From NCBI RefSeq assembly GCF_001441615.1, contig NZ_LAXJ01000020.1:62001-126000 (forward strand): DNA of 64,000 nucleotides, in the 5' to 3' direction. Every line of letters begins with the position of its first letter. Position 1 is the stretch's first letter. Positions 8,013 through 17,433 of this stretch are shown piece by piece. This stretch comes from Roseovarius atlanticus. GTDB taxonomy: Bacteria; Pseudomonadota; Alphaproteobacteria; Rhodobacterales; Rhodobacteraceae. Under the pieces are notes generated by a model that saw nothing but the letters and a program-made list of their open reading frames with translations, was not told the DNA's origin and searched no databases. The translations under genes and the position numbers were made by a program.

Positions 8013-10514
8013 ATGAGCGACAACGACGGAAAGAAAACTCTGGGTGTACGTGGTGGTGGCGGTCCTCGGTCGGGGAACGTCAAGCAGAGCTTTAGCCATG
8101 GCCGCACCAAGAACGTCGTGGTGGAAACCAAGCGCAAGCGGATCGTGAAACCGAAACCCGGGGCCGCGGCGCCTGCGCCGGGTGGGGCCAAGGCGGGTGC
8201 GCCCGGAGCAGGATCGAAACGCCCGGCGGGGATCTCTGACGAGGAGATGGAACGCCGGATGAGGGCGCTTGCCGCCGCGAGGGAACGCGAGTCGGAGGAA
8301 GCCGCGCAGCGCGAGGCCGAAGAGCGTGAGCGCGAGGAAGAGAAGATGCGCCGCCGCGAGGAGGCCGAGGCCAAGGAGCGCGAACAGCGCGAGGCCGAGG
8401 AACGCGCCCAGGCGAAGGCGGACGAGGAAGAGCGCAAGAAGCGCGAGGAAGCGGACGCCGCCAAGCAGGCTGCGGCCGCTGCCGCCGCGCCGCCGGCCGA
8501 AGACCAGCAGACCCGCCCGACCAAGCAGGCGCCCCGTAGCAAGGCGCCCGAGCGCGACCAGCGAGGCGACGATGGCCGTGGCAAGGGCAAGGGCCGTGGC
8601 GACGATGGTGGCCGTCGGGCCGGCAAGCTGACGCTGAACCAGGCGCTGTCGGGTGGCGAAGGCGGCCGGCAGAAATCCATGGCCGCGATGAAGCGCAAGC
8701 AGGAGCGCGCCCGGCAAAAGGCCATGGGCGGTGCGCAAGAGCGTGAAAAGGTCGTCCGCGACGTTCAGGTGCCCGAGGCGATCGTGGTCAGCGAGCTGGC
8801 CAACCGGATGGCCGAGCGCGTGGGCGACGTGGTCAAGGCGCTGATGAACAACGGTATGATGGTCACGCAGAACCAGTCGATCGACGCCGATACCGCCGAG
8901 CTGATCGTCGAGGAATTCGGCCATCGCATCGTCCGGGTCAGCGATTCGGACGTGGAAGACGTGATCGATTCGGTCGATGACAAGGAAAGCGATCTTCAGC
9001 CGCGTCCGCCGGTGATCACGATCATGGGTCACGTGGACCACGGCAAGACGTCGCTGCTTGACGCCATTCGCGACGCCAAGGTGGTGGCGGGCGAAGCCGG
9101 GGGGATCACCCAGCACATCGGCGCCTACCAGGTGACGACCGACAGCGGTGCCGTGCTCAGCTTCCTCGATACGCCAGGTCACGCCGCGTTCACCAGTATG
9201 CGGGCCCGTGGCGCGCAGGTGACCGATATCGTGGTTCTGGTGGTGGCTGCCGACGATTCGGTGATGCCGCAGACAATCGAGGCGATCAACCACGCCAAGG
9301 CCGCCAAAGTGCCGATGATCGTGGCGATCAACAAGTGCGACAAGCCCGAGGCGAACCCCGACAAGGTGCGCACCGAGCTGTTGCAGCACGAGGTGATCGT
9401 CGAGGCGATGTCGGGCGACGTGCAGGATGTCGAGGTGTCGGCCCAGACGGGTCAGGGCCTGGATGAACTGCTGGAAGCCATCGCCCTGCAATCCGAGATC
9501 CTGGAGCTGAAAGCGAACCCGGATCGCGCCGCCGAAGGTGCGGTGATCGAGGCGCAGCTGGATGTGGGCCGCGGCCCCGTGGCGACGGTTCTTGTGCAGC
9601 GCGGCACGCTGAAACAGGGCGATATCTTTGTCGTGGGCGAGCAGTACGGCAAGGTCCGTGCGCTGATCAACGACCGGGGCGAGCGCGTTCAGGAAGCCGG
9701 GCCGTCGGTGCCTGTCGAGGTTCTTGGCCTCAATGGCACGCCCGAGGCGGGCGACGTTCTGAACGTGGTCAAATCCGAAGGTCAGGCGCGCGAGATTGCC
9801 GAGTACCGCGAGAAGGCGGCGAAGGAGAAGCGCGCGGCGGCAGGGGCCGGCACCACGCTCGAACAGCTTCTGGCGCAGGCCAAGGAGAACGAGAACGTCA
9901 AGGAGTTGCCGATTCTTGTGAAGGCCGACGTGCAGGGCTCTGCCGAGGCGATCGTGCAGGCGATGGAGAAGATCGGCAACGACGAGGTGCGCGTGCGCGT
10001 GCTGCACTCGGGCGTGGGCGCAATCACCGAGTCCGATATCGGCCTGGCCGAAGCGTCGGGTGCGCCCGTGATCGGCTTCAACGTGCGGGCCAACGCGCCG
10101 GCGCGGAACAGTGCGAACCAGAAGGGTGTCGAGATCCGCTATTACAGCGTTATCTATGACCTGGTGGATGACGTGAAGGCGGCCGCGAGCGGTCTGCTGG
10201 GTGCGGAAATCCGCGAGAACTTCATCGGGTATGCCGAGATCCGCGAAGTCTTCAAGGTCACCGGCGTCGGCAAGGTTGCGGGCTGTCTGGTGACCGAGGG
10301 TATCGCCCGCCGGTCGGCCGGTGTGCGCCTGCTGCGCGATGACGTGGTGATCCACGAAGGTACGCTGAAGACGCTGAAGCGCTTCAAGGACGAAGTGTCG
10401 GAGGTTCAGTCGGGCCAGGAATGCGGCATGGCGTTCGAGAAATACGAGGACATCCGCGAAGGCGACGTGATCGAGATTTTCGAGCGCGAGGAAGTCGAGC
10501 GGAACCTCGATTAA
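8013..10514 (+). CDS. infB: Translation initiation factor IF-2
   Basis: 833 residues. IF-2 delivers initiator tRNA to the 30S subunit and promotes subunit joining. A long N-terminal region of charged Glu/Arg/Lys-rich sequence (about 75-160) and a Gly/Arg-rich linker precede the IF2_N segment. The G domain begins near residue 335 with G1 [15 protein letters not shown]3 DTPGHAAF and G4 NKCD. The beta-barrel domains II, III and IV follow, ending in [12 protein letters not shown]. The charged region is low-complexity and makes a long open frame on the other strand. It closes the operon; an intrinsic terminator lies 24 bp on. Confidence 0.97.
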   Translation: MSDNDGKKTLGVRGGGGPRSGNVKQSFSHGRTKNVVVETKRKRIVKPKPGAAAPAPGGAKAGAPGAGSKRPAGISDEEMERRMRALAAARERESEEAAQREAEEREREEEKMRRREEAEAKEREQREAEERAQAKADEEERKKREEADAAKQAAAAAAAPPAEDQQTRPTKQAPRSKAPERDQRGDDGRGKGKGRGDDGGRRAGKLTLNQALSGGEGGRQKSMAAMKRKQERARQKAMGGAQEREKVVRDVQVPEAIVVSELANRMAERVGDVVKALMNNGMMVTQNQSIDADTAELIVEEFGHRIVRVSDSDVEDVIDSVDDKESDLQPRPPVITIMGHVDHGKTSLLDAIRDAKVVAGEAGGITQHIGAYQVTTDSGAVLSFLDTPGHAAFTSMRARGAQVTDIVVLVVAADDSVMPQTIEAINHAKAAKVPMIVAINKCDKPEANPDKVRTELLQHEVIVEAMSGDVQDVEVSAQTGQGLDELLEAIALQSEILELKANPDRAAEGAVIEAQLDVGRGPVATVLVQRGTLKQGDIFVVGEQYGKVRALINDRGERVQEAGPSVPVEVLGLNGTPEAGDVLNVVKSEGQAREIAEYREKAAKEKRAAAGAGTTLEQLLAQAKENENVKELPILVKADVQGSAEAIVQAMEKIGNDEVRVRVLHSGVGAITESDIGLAEASGAPVIGFNVRANAPARNSANQKGVEIRYYSVIYDLVDDVKAAASGLLGAEIRENFIGYAEIREVFKVTGVGKVAGCLVTEGIARRSAGVRLLRDDVVIHEGTLKTLKRFKDEVSEVQSGQECGMAFEKYEDIREGDVIEIFEREEVERNLD

Positions 10515-10538
10515 GCCGGAATAGAGACTGTTTTCGGG

Positions 10539-10568
10539 AAAGGGCGGCCTATTGGGTCGCCCTTTTTT
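10539..10568 (+). terminator. Intrinsic terminator after infB
   Basis: AAAGGGCG (10539-10546) pairs perfectly with CGCCCTTT (10558-10565) over an 11-nt loop. The T tract runs 10563-10568, overlapping the end of the stem. It is well placed to end the rimP-nusA-ylxR-infB transcript. Confidence 0.88.
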
Positions 10569-10580
10569 GTTTGCTGGGCC

Positions 10581-10628
10581 CAAGTCTTTTCTGAAAAGAC
10601 TTGGCAAAAGCTTTCTGAAAGCTTTTGC
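10581..10628. repeat. Tandem pair of perfect hairpins with CTG loops
   Basis: Two abutting perfect inverted repeats. The first has 10-bp arms (10581-10590 and 10594-10603), the second 11-bp arms (10604-10614 and 10618-10628), and both loops are CTG. They fill the gap between the infB terminator and mutT, so they could act as a bidirectional terminator for the two convergent operons. Their near-identical design suggests a dispersed intergenic element. Confidence 0.75.
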
Positions 10629-10633
10629 GGCGA

Positions 10634-11032
10634 TTAGAGCCAGTCGCGGAGGATCGGGATGAGCGGCACGTCCGCGGGGGGCATGGGGTAGTCGCGCAGC
10701 GCGTTGGGGCGGACCCATTTCAGGGTCTGGTTCTCACGCGACTGCGGAGTGCCCTCCCACTTGCGGCAGGCAAAAAGCGGCATCAGCAGATGGAAGTCGT
10801 CATAGCTGTGACTGGCGAAGGTCAGCGGCGCGAGGCAGCTTTGCCAGGTGTTGATGCCAAGCTCTTCTTCCAACTCGCGGATCAGGGCGACCTCGGGCGT
10901 TTCACCGGGTTCGACCTTGCCGCCGGGAAATTCCCACAGACCCGCCATCGATTTCCCCTCGGGGCGTTGGGCCAGAAGGATGCGACCGTCGACGTCAATC
11001 AGGGCGACGGCGGATACGAGGATTGTTTTCAT
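10634..11032 (-). CDS. mutT: 8-oxo-dGTP diphosphatase MutT (Nudix)
   Basis: 132 residues. MutT sanitises the nucleotide pool by hydrolysing oxidised dGTP. The complete Nudix box runs GGKVEPGETPEVALIRELEE then ELGI (about residues 36-58), with catalytic REL-EE-G residues all present. LAQRPEGKSMAGLWEFPGG just before it is typical of MutT. It is the last gene of a minus-strand operon parvulin-argJ-mutT; argJ ends 13 bp upstream. Confidence 0.92.
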   Translation of the reverse strand: MKTILVSAVALIDVDGRILLAQRPEGKSMAGLWEFPGGKVEPGETPEVALIRELEEELGINTWQSCLAPLTFASHSYDDFHLLMPLFACRKWEGTPQSRENQTLKWVRPNALRDYPMPPADVPLIPILRDWL

Positions 11033-11045
11033 AGGTGAGTCGGTG

Positions 11046-12275
11046 TCATGACCGATAGTCGGCGTTGATCGAGATATAGCCGTGCGTCAGGTCGCAGGTC
11101 CAGACATGGGCAGTTCCGCCCCCCAGACCGAGATCGACATGGATCGTGATCTCCTGGTTCTTCATGTGGGCGGCGCCGTCTTCTTCGCGGTATGTGGGAC
11201 TAACCCAGCCTTTTTCGGCCACCAGTGTGTCGCCGAACCAGATCGAAAGCGTGTCGCGGTCGGCCGGCGCGCCGGATTTTCCGATGGCCATCACGATGCG
11301 GCCCCAGTTGGGGTCTTCGCCGGCGATGGCGGTTTTGACCAGCGGCGAGTTGGCGATGGCGAGGCCGTGGGTCTTGGCGTCATTGTCACTGGAGGCGCCG
11401 GTGACGGAGATGGTGACGAATTTGGTCGCGCCTTCGCCGTCGCGCACGACCTGGTGCGCGAGGTCGAGCATGACGCCGCGCAACGCCTCCATGAAGCCGA
11501 CGCTTTGGTCGGTAACGCGCACGCCCGAGGCGCCGGTGGCGGCGACCAGCAGCGTGTCGGAGGTGGAGGTGTCGCTGTCGACGGTGATGCAGTTGAAGGT
11601 CTTTTCGTTCAGCGCCGAGACCATCTGTTGCAAGTGTTCACGGTCGATGGCGGCATCGGTGAAAATGTAGACCAGCATCGTTGCCATGTCGGGCGCAATC
11701 ATGCCCGACCCCTTGGCGATGCCGGCGATGCGTACCTCTTGGCCGTCGATTGAGATGGTGGCTGTGGCGCCCTTGGGGAAGGTATCGGTGGTCATGATCG
11801 CGCGGGCGGCGTCCTCGATCCCGTCGGACGACAGCTTGCCCGCCAGTTCGGACAGTTTCGCGGTGATGCGCTCGTGTTTCAGCGGCTCTCCTATAACGCC
11901 GGTGGAGGAGCTGAAAATACGCGATTCCGGCAAGGATAGGGTCTGGGCTACGGCGTTCGTGACGGCCTTGACCGACTCCACGCCGTTGCGGCCCGTGAAG
12001 GCGTTGGAATTGCCCGAATTGACGATGATCGCCGCGCCCTCGGCAGACTGGAAGCCGATCTTCTCCTGGCAATCGAGCACCGCGGCAGAGCGCGTCGCGG
12101 ACCGGGTGAAGACCCCGGCCATGGCCGTGCCGGGGGCCAGACTCGCCAGCATCACGTCCTTGCGGCCGGCATAGCGCACGCCGGCCTCGACGCTGGCGAA
12201 TTCCACACCGGCGATGGCGGGAAGCTCCGGGAACGCGGTGGGCGCCAGTGGCGAAACGGCGAGGGTCTTGGCCAT
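11046..12275 (-). CDS. argJ: Bifunctional glutamate N-acetyltransferase / N-acetylglutamate synthase
   Basis: 409 residues. ArgJ recycles the acetyl group in arginine synthesis, moving it from N-acetylornithine to glutamate. The self-cleavage site is present as GSGMIAPDMATMLVYIFTDA, with cleavage expected before the Thr of ATML to give the alpha and beta chains. NSGNSNAFTGRNG and EDPNWGRIVMAIGKSGA are further family signatures. It starts 3 bp after the parvulin stop and precedes mutT. Whether it also accepts acetyl-CoA (the bifunctional form) cannot be told from sequence alone. Confidence 0.95.
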   Translation of the reverse strand: MAKTLAVSPLAPTAFPELPAIAGVEFASVEAGVRYAGRKDVMLASLAPGTAMAGVFTRSATRSAAVLDCQEKIGFQSAEGAAIIVNSGNSNAFTGRNGVESVKAVTNAVAQTLSLPESRIFSSSTGVIGEPLKHERITAKLSELAGKLSSDGIEDAARAIMTTDTFPKGATATISIDGQEVRIAGIAKGSGMIAPDMATMLVYIFTDAAIDREHLQQMVSALNEKTFNCITVDSDTSTSDTLLVAATGASGVRVTDQSVGFMEALRGVMLDLAHQVVRDGEGATKFVTISVTGASSDNDAKTHGLAIANSPLVKTAIAGEDPNWGRIVMAIGKSGAPADRDTLSIWFGDTLVAEKGWVSPTYREEDGAAHMKNQEITIHVDLGLGGGTAHVWTCDLTHGYISINADYRS

Positions 12276-12278
12276 TGG

Positions 12279-13163
12279 TCAGTTCTCCAGCAGGTCGAGA
12301 TTGGTGATGACGTTCGGGTCGATTTCGCCAAGGTCGACCTGGTCGATCTCGGCATCGGATTTCAGGCTCTCGATGAAGGATTCCAGATTGGCTTCCTTGA
12401 GCTGGGCCTCCAGTTCCGCGCGCACGGTGTCGAGCGCGGGGCGCTCCTTGTTGCGGGTCTCGACCAGGGTGATGACGTGCCAGCCGAACTCGGTTTTCAC
12501 CGGCTCGGAAATCTCACCCGGTTCGAGCGCCGCGACGGCGTCGAAAAAGGTCGCGACCATGTCACCGGCGCCGAACCAGCCGAGGTCACCGCCCGACGCG
12601 CCTGAGGGTCCGGTGGATTTCTCGCGGGCGAGTGCCGCGAAATCGGCGTCGCCTTCGAGGGCGGTCACCAGTTCCTGCGCCTCTTCCTCGGTTTCCACGA
12701 GGATGTGCGAGGCGCGATACTCGGTTTCCTGAACATCGGCCGGGTATTGCTCTTCGTAGGCGGCTTGCACGTCCTCGTCCGACGGGGCCTGCTGAACGAC
12801 GCCGGCCATGACCTCGCCGGCGATGATGGCGCGTTCCTCGTTCTCGATCGAGACGCGACTGCGCAGCGACGGCTCGCCGTCCAGAGACTGTTTCAGCAGG
12901 GTATGCTGGATCAGCTGGTCGACGATGCCCTGCAACAGCAGGTTGGGCGGAAACTGGTCGTATTGTTGCGGCAAGGTGGCGCGAAGTGCGATGACATGCG
13001 CCAGCGTGATCTCGGTGCCGTTTACGGTGGCGACGACCTGTGAGGGATCGGCGGCGGGGGCGGATTCAGACTCTGTTTCAGCCGTTTCCTGCGCCCACGC
13101 GCCCTGCGCCAGCAGTGCGGCGGTACAGGTTGCGGCGAGGATCGACTTGATCGGATGTGACAT
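12279..13163 (-). CDS. Periplasmic parvulin-type peptidyl-prolyl isomerase
   Basis: 294 residues. A signal peptide (MSHPIKSILAATCTAALLAQGAWA, cut near residue 24) targets it to the periplasm. An N-terminal SurA/PrsA-like helical chaperone part (DQLIQHTLLKQSLDG) leads into a parvulin domain near 140-235 (ASHILVETEEEAQELV, GGDLGWFGAGDMV, FGWHVITLVETR). It likely helps fold outer-membrane or periplasmic proteins. I choose the ATG at 13163; an upstream in-frame start at 13190 would spoil the signal peptide. It is divergent from secA and opens the argJ-mutT operon. Confidence 0.92.
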   Translation of the reverse strand: MSHPIKSILAATCTAALLAQGAWAQETAETESESAPAADPSQVVATVNGTEITLAHVIALRATLPQQYDQFPPNLLLQGIVDQLIQHTLLKQSLDGEPSLRSRVSIENEERAIIAGEVMAGVVQQAPSDEDVQAAYEEQYPADVQETEYRASHILVETEEEAQELVTALEGDADFAALAREKSTGPSGASGGDLGWFGAGDMVATFFDAVAALEPGEISEPVKTEFGWHVITLVETRNKERPALDTVRAELEAQLKEANLESFIESLKSDAEIDQVDLGEIDPNVITNLDLLEN

Positions 13164-13209
13164 GGAGAACCCTTTGCTTTCTCGCGCCAAGACGCGGCGC
13201 GTTGTGACG

Positions 13210-13238
13210 TTGACAGTCCATGAGCGGCCCCTTACATC
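13210..13238 (+). promoter_or_regulatory. Putative secA promoter
   Basis: A consensus -35 box TTGACA at 13210-13215 is followed after 17 bp by TACATC at 13233-13238. It points towards secA, whose start lies about 110 bp downstream. The -10 is weak, so this is tentative. Confidence 0.4.
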
Positions 13239-13349
13239 GCCTTATGATCAAAGGCAGGGCCGTCCCCTTGGGCCCGTTCTAGGGCGGTGCGACGGACGGG
13301 GCAAGCGATTGCCAATCACGAGATAGCGAAAGACCGGATCGGATAGGAT

Positions 13350-16070
13350 ATGCTGGGTATTGGAACGGTCGCCAAAAAGATCTTTGGCACCCCGAACGAC
13401 CGCAAGGTCAAGACGACCCGCCCGCTGGTGGAGAAGATCAACGCGCTGGAGCCCGAGTACGAGGCCCTCGATGATGCCGGACTGATCGCCAAGACCCAGG
13501 AGTTCAAGAAACGTATCGCGGAGGGTGAGAGCCTTGATGCGATCCTGCCGGAAGCCTTTGCCAATTGCCGCGAGGCGGCGCGCCGGGCGCTGGGCCTGCG
13601 GGCCTTCGACGTGCAGCTTATGGGCGGGATTTTCCTGCACCAGGGCAATATCTCGGAGATGAAGACGGGCGAGGGCAAGACCCTAGTGGCGACCTTTCCG
13701 GCCTATCTGAACGCGCTGACCGGAAAGGGTGTGCATATCGTCACGGTGAACGATTACCTTGCCAAGCGGGACGCCGAGTGGATGGGCAATGTCTTTTCCG
13801 CGCTGGGGATGACCACGGGCGTGGTCTATCCGCAGCAGCCGGATGACGAGAAGAAAGGCGCCTATGCCGCCGACATCACCTATGCCACCAACAACGAGCT
13901 TGGCTTCGATTACCTGCGCGACAACATGAAATCGAGCCTCGAGGAAATGTCGCAGCGCGGGCATCATTTTGCCATCGTCGACGAGGTGGACAGCATCCTG
14001 ATCGACGAGGCGCGGACGCCGTTGATCATCTCGGGGCCGGCGCAGGACCGCAGCGAGCTTTACGTGACCGTCGACGGGTTGATCCCCAGCCTGGAAGAAG
14101 ATCACTACAAGATCGACGAGAAGACCAAGAACGTCACCTTCACCGACGAAGGCAACGAGTATATCGAAGAGCTTCTGCACCAGAAGGGACTGCTGGAAGA
14201 AGGGCAGTCGCTGTACGATCCCGAAAGCACGACCATCGTGCACCACATGAACCAGGGTCTGCGGGCGCATAAGCTGTTCCTGAAGGACAGGGACTATATC
14301 GTGCGCGACAACGAAGTCGTGCTGATCGACGAGTTCACCGGACGGATGATGAGCGGGCGGCGGCTGTCGGACGGTCTGCACCAGGCCATCGAGGCCAAGG
14401 AAGGCTGTGAAATCAAGCCAGAGAACGTGACGCTGGCGCAGGTGACATTCCAGAACTATTTCCGCCTGTACGCCAAGCTGTCGGGGATGACCGGGACAGC
14501 GTCGACCGAGGCCGAGGAATTTGCACAGATTTACGGGCTGGGCGTGGTCGAAGTGCCGACGAACAAGCCGATTGCCCGGGTCGACGAGGACGATGCGGTT
14601 TATCGCACGGCGCAGGAGAAATTCGATGCCATCGTGACGACGATCAAGGAAGCGCACGCGAAGGGTCAGCCGATCCTTGTCGGCACCACCTCGATCGAGA
14701 AATCCGAGATGCTGAGCGAGTTGCTGAAAAAGGCGGGGGTGACGCACAACGTGCTGAACGCGCGCCAGCACGAGCAGGAAGCGCAGATCGTCGCGGATGC
14801 CGGCAAGCTGGGTGCGGTGACGATTGCCACCAACATGGCCGGGCGCGGCACCGACATCAAGCTGGGCGGGAACCTGGATTTCCAGATCATGGAAGCGATT
14901 GCCGCCGATCCGCAGGCCGATCCAGAAGAGGTGCGGAAGCGGTTGGAGGCGGGGCACAAGGACGACGAGCAGGCGGTGATCGATGCCGGTGGCCTGTTCG
15001 TTCTGGCCACGGAACGGCACGAAAGCCGCCGGATCGACAACCAGCTGCGCGGCCGCTCGGGCCGCCAGGGGGACCCGGGGCGGTCGGCGTTTTTCCTGAG
15101 CCTTGATGATGACCTGATGCGCATTTTCGGGTCTGAACGGCTGGAAAAGGTTCTGTCGACACTGGGCATGAAGGAAGGCGAGGCGATCATTCACCCGTGG
15201 GTGAACAAGAGCCTGGAGCGCGCGCAGGCGAAGGTCGAGGGCCGCAACTTTGACATCCGCAAGCAGTTGCTGAAATTCGATGACGTGATGAACGAGCAGC
15301 GGAAGGTGATCTTTCGCCAGCGGCTGGACATCATGGAAGCCACGGACCTGTCGGAGATCATCAAGGACATGCGCGGCGAGGTCATCGACGACCTGATCGA
15401 CCAGTACATGCCACCCAAGACCTATGCCGACCAATGGGACATGGAAGGGCTTTATGCCGCCGTGATCGAGCGGTTGAACCTGGACGTGCCGGTGATGGCC
15501 TGGGGCGACGAGGAAGGTGTGGATGACGACGTGGTCGCCGACCGGCTGGAAGAGGCCGCCGAGGAAATGATGGCCGAGAAGACCGAGGCGTTCGGGCCGG
15601 ACCAGATGCGGATGATCGAGAAGCAGGTCCTGCTTCAGACCATCGACAGCAAATGGCGCGAGCATCTTTTGACGCTGGAACATCTGCGCAGCGTCGTGGG
15701 CTTTCGCGGGTACGCGCAGCGCGATCCGCTGAACGAATACAAGAACGAGGCGTTCCAGCTGTTCGAGACGATGCTGGACAGCCTGCGGCAGGATGTGACG
15801 CAGCAGCTGGCCCGGATCCGCCCGATGACGGACGAGGAACAGCAGCAGATGCTGCGCGACCTACGGGCCAAGCAGGCCGCGATGGCGCCGAAACCGTCCG
15901 AGACGGAAGAGCGTGAACCCGGCGCCGAAAGCCTGAAGGATCCTACCGGCGCCGCCCTGCCCGGCTTTGACGAGAACGACCAATCGACTTGGGGCAATCC
16001 GGGCCGGAACGAGGCGTGCCCGTGCGGTTCGGGCAAGAAGTTCAAGCATTGCCACGGACGATTGGGCTGA
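13350..16070 (+). CDS. secA: Preprotein translocase ATPase SecA
   Basis: 906 residues, full length. SecA drives preproteins through SecYEG using ATP. The first nucleotide-binding fold has Walker A MKTGEGKT (near residue 105) and Walker [22 protein letters not shown]; the second has [23 protein letters not shown] and [13 protein letters not shown]. The C-terminus carries a zinc-binding SEC-C motif, [14 protein letters not shown], that contacts SecB and ribosomes. Its partner genes are elsewhere. A divergent parvulin shares the upstream 186 bp. Confidence 0.98.
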   Translation: MLGIGTVAKKIFGTPNDRKVKTTRPLVEKINALEPEYEALDDAGLIAKTQEFKKRIAEGESLDAILPEAFANCREAARRALGLRAFDVQLMGGIFLHQGNISEMKTGEGKTLVATFPAYLNALTGKGVHIVTVNDYLAKRDAEWMGNVFSALGMTTGVVYPQQPDDEKKGAYAADITYATNNELGFDYLRDNMKSSLEEMSQRGHHFAIVDEVDSILIDEARTPLIISGPAQDRSELYVTVDGLIPSLEEDHYKIDEKTKNVTFTDEGNEYIEELLHQKGLLEEGQSLYDPESTTIVHHMNQGLRAHKLFLKDRDYIVRDNEVVLIDEFTGRMMSGRRLSDGLHQAIEAKEGCEIKPENVTLAQVTFQNYFRLYAKLSGMTGTASTEAEEFAQIYGLGVVEVPTNKPIARVDEDDAVYRTAQEKFDAIVTTIKEAHAKGQPILVGTTSIEKSEMLSELLKKAGVTHNVLNARQHEQEAQIVADAGKLGAVTIATNMAGRGTDIKLGGNLDFQIMEAIAADPQADPEEVRKRLEAGHKDDEQAVIDAGGLFVLATERHESRRIDNQLRGRSGRQGDPGRSAFFLSLDDDLMRIFGSERLEKVLSTLGMKEGEAIIHPWVNKSLERAQAKVEGRNFDIRKQLLKFDDVMNEQRKVIFRQRLDIMEATDLSEIIKDMRGEVIDDLIDQYMPPKTYADQWDMEGLYAAVIERLNLDVPVMAWGDEEGVDDDVVADRLEEAAEEMMAEKTEAFGPDQMRMIEKQVLLQTIDSKWREHLLTLEHLRSVVGFRGYAQRDPLNEYKNEAFQLFETMLDSLRQDVTQQLARIRPMTDEEQQQMLRDLRAKQAAMAPKPSETEEREPGAESLKDPTGAALPGFDENDQSTWGNPGRNEACPCGSGKKFKHCHGRLG

Positions 16071-16176
16071 CAACGCGCGCCATAACACGGCCCCAATGAC
16101 ACCCTTGGGTTGCCTTCAAGCGGACACTTTCGCCAACTAGCGTTCTCTCGACCTATGACAGGTGTGGGAGATCGTG

Positions 16177-17412
16177 ATGATCAAGTTAGGCAATCCGAAA
16201 CGTATCGCAATGGCCGGTATGACCATGGGGTGTGCCCTTGGTATCGGCTATTTCATGCAGATGTCGCAGAACGACCGCACCGTGACGTCGGCGCAGACAA
16301 GCACGATTGATCCTGCGGCCGCCGATGCGTTCGCGCAGGCTTTCGTAGAGCCTGAGCCGCAAACGGAAGCGGAAAGCAGCGCGCAAGAGCCTGTCACCGT
16401 TCCTGTCGAAAACAAGATCGAAGCCATCGCGGAGACTGAGGAGCACCAAACGCCAGTTATGACCGCCGACCTTGGGAAAGCGCAGCTTTTCCAGGAGGCT
16501 GCGATGGTGACCGGGCAAAGCTTCGAGGCTGAAGGGCTTGAGATTGAAAGCGTGACGCTGACATCGGCCGAGCCGGTGCCGCCGATCCCGCCGATCCCGC
16601 CGATCCCGCCGGCCGCGGCGCCGCAGCCGCAGGCGCTGCCTGATGCGCCGCTGCAACTGGCGGCGTTGCAGGACGTGCCGATCCAATCGTTTCCACGGGA
16701 AGAAAAGGCCCCGGCCCTGCCGGCCTGCGACGCAGAGATCGAGATGTCGGCAAGCGCCGCCGCGGCGGCGATGGTTCAGCTGGAACTGACCGCGCCGTGT
16801 CAGGCGGATGCGCAGTTCACCCTGCACCACAACGGCATGATGTTCAGCGCGATCACCGACACCGACGGCACATGGTCGATGCAAGTGCCGGCGCTGACGC
16901 AGAACGCAGTGTTCATCGCGGCGTTTGACAATGGCGAGGGTGCGGTGGCGACTGCCGATGTGGATACGCTGGACTATTATGACCGTTACGTCGTGCAGTG
17001 GCAGGGCCGCAGCGGGATGCAGATTCACGCGATGGAATATGGCGCGGACTATGGTGAACAGGGTCACGTCTGGTTCGATGCCGCGCGGGATGTGTCGAGC
17101 GCGGCGACGGGTGAGGGCGGTTTCCTGCTGCGCCTTGGCGACGGGGTGATCGAGGAAACGACCCTGATGGTGGAGGTTTATACCTTTCCCACTCGGAACG
17201 CGCTGCGCGAGGGCGAGGTACAGGTGAGCCTGGAGACCGAGATCAATGCCGCCAATTGCGGCCGGGATATCGAGGCGCAGGCGCTGATCAAGCCCGGGGC
17301 CGGGGAAATCTCGGCGCGCGATCTGACGATGGCGATTCCGGACTGCGATGCCGTGGGTGATTTTCTGGTGTTGAAAAACCTGTACGAAGACTTGAAGATC
17401 GCGCGCAACTGA
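16177..17412 (+). CDS. Membrane-anchored proline-rich envelope protein of unknown function
   Basis: 411 residues; no family I can name with confidence. An N-terminal membrane segment (IAMAGMTMGCALGIGYFMQM, residues 8-27) is followed by an acidic, probably disordered linker (about 40-190) containing a four-fold PPI/PPIPP repeat. A compact region from about 190 resembles an Ig-like or transthyretin-like fold (FTLHHNGMMFSAITDTDGTW). Four cysteines in the exported part could form disulfides. The start at ATG 16177 has GGGAG 6 bp upstream. Similar proteins after secA are sometimes labelled translocase, probably only from position. It sits 21 bp before the OmpA-fusion gene. Confidence 0.7.
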   Translation: MIKLGNPKRIAMAGMTMGCALGIGYFMQMSQNDRTVTSAQTSTIDPAAADAFAQAFVEPEPQTEAESSAQEPVTVPVENKIEAIAETEEHQTPVMTADLGKAQLFQEAAMVTGQSFEAEGLEIESVTLTSAEPVPPIPPIPPIPPAAAPQPQALPDAPLQLAALQDVPIQSFPREEKAPALPACDAEIEMSASAAAAAMVQLELTAPCQADAQFTLHHNGMMFSAITDTDGTWSMQVPALTQNAVFIAAFDNGEGAVATADVDTLDYYDRYVVQWQGRSGMQIHAMEYGADYGEQGHVWFDAARDVSSAATGEGGFLLRLGDGVIEETTLMVEVYTFPTRNALREGEVQVSLETEINAANCGRDIEAQALIKPGAGEISARDLTMAIPDCDAVGDFLVLKNLYEDLKIARN

Positions 17413-17433
17413 CGCTGAGATCCGAGGGCATCC

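Noticed and set aside
7824..10718. A 964-codon open frame antisense to infB
   Set aside because: It mirrors the charged, GC-rich repeats of infB; its product is rich in Arg/His/Leu with no motif, and infB is certain.
13683..15683. A 666-codon open frame antisense to secA
   Set aside because: secA is full length with all motifs; the antisense product is low-complexity.
16590..16620. Short PPI-coding tandem repeat considered as a regulatory microsatellite
   Set aside because: It is in frame in a coding linker and simply encodes the proline-rich stretch.
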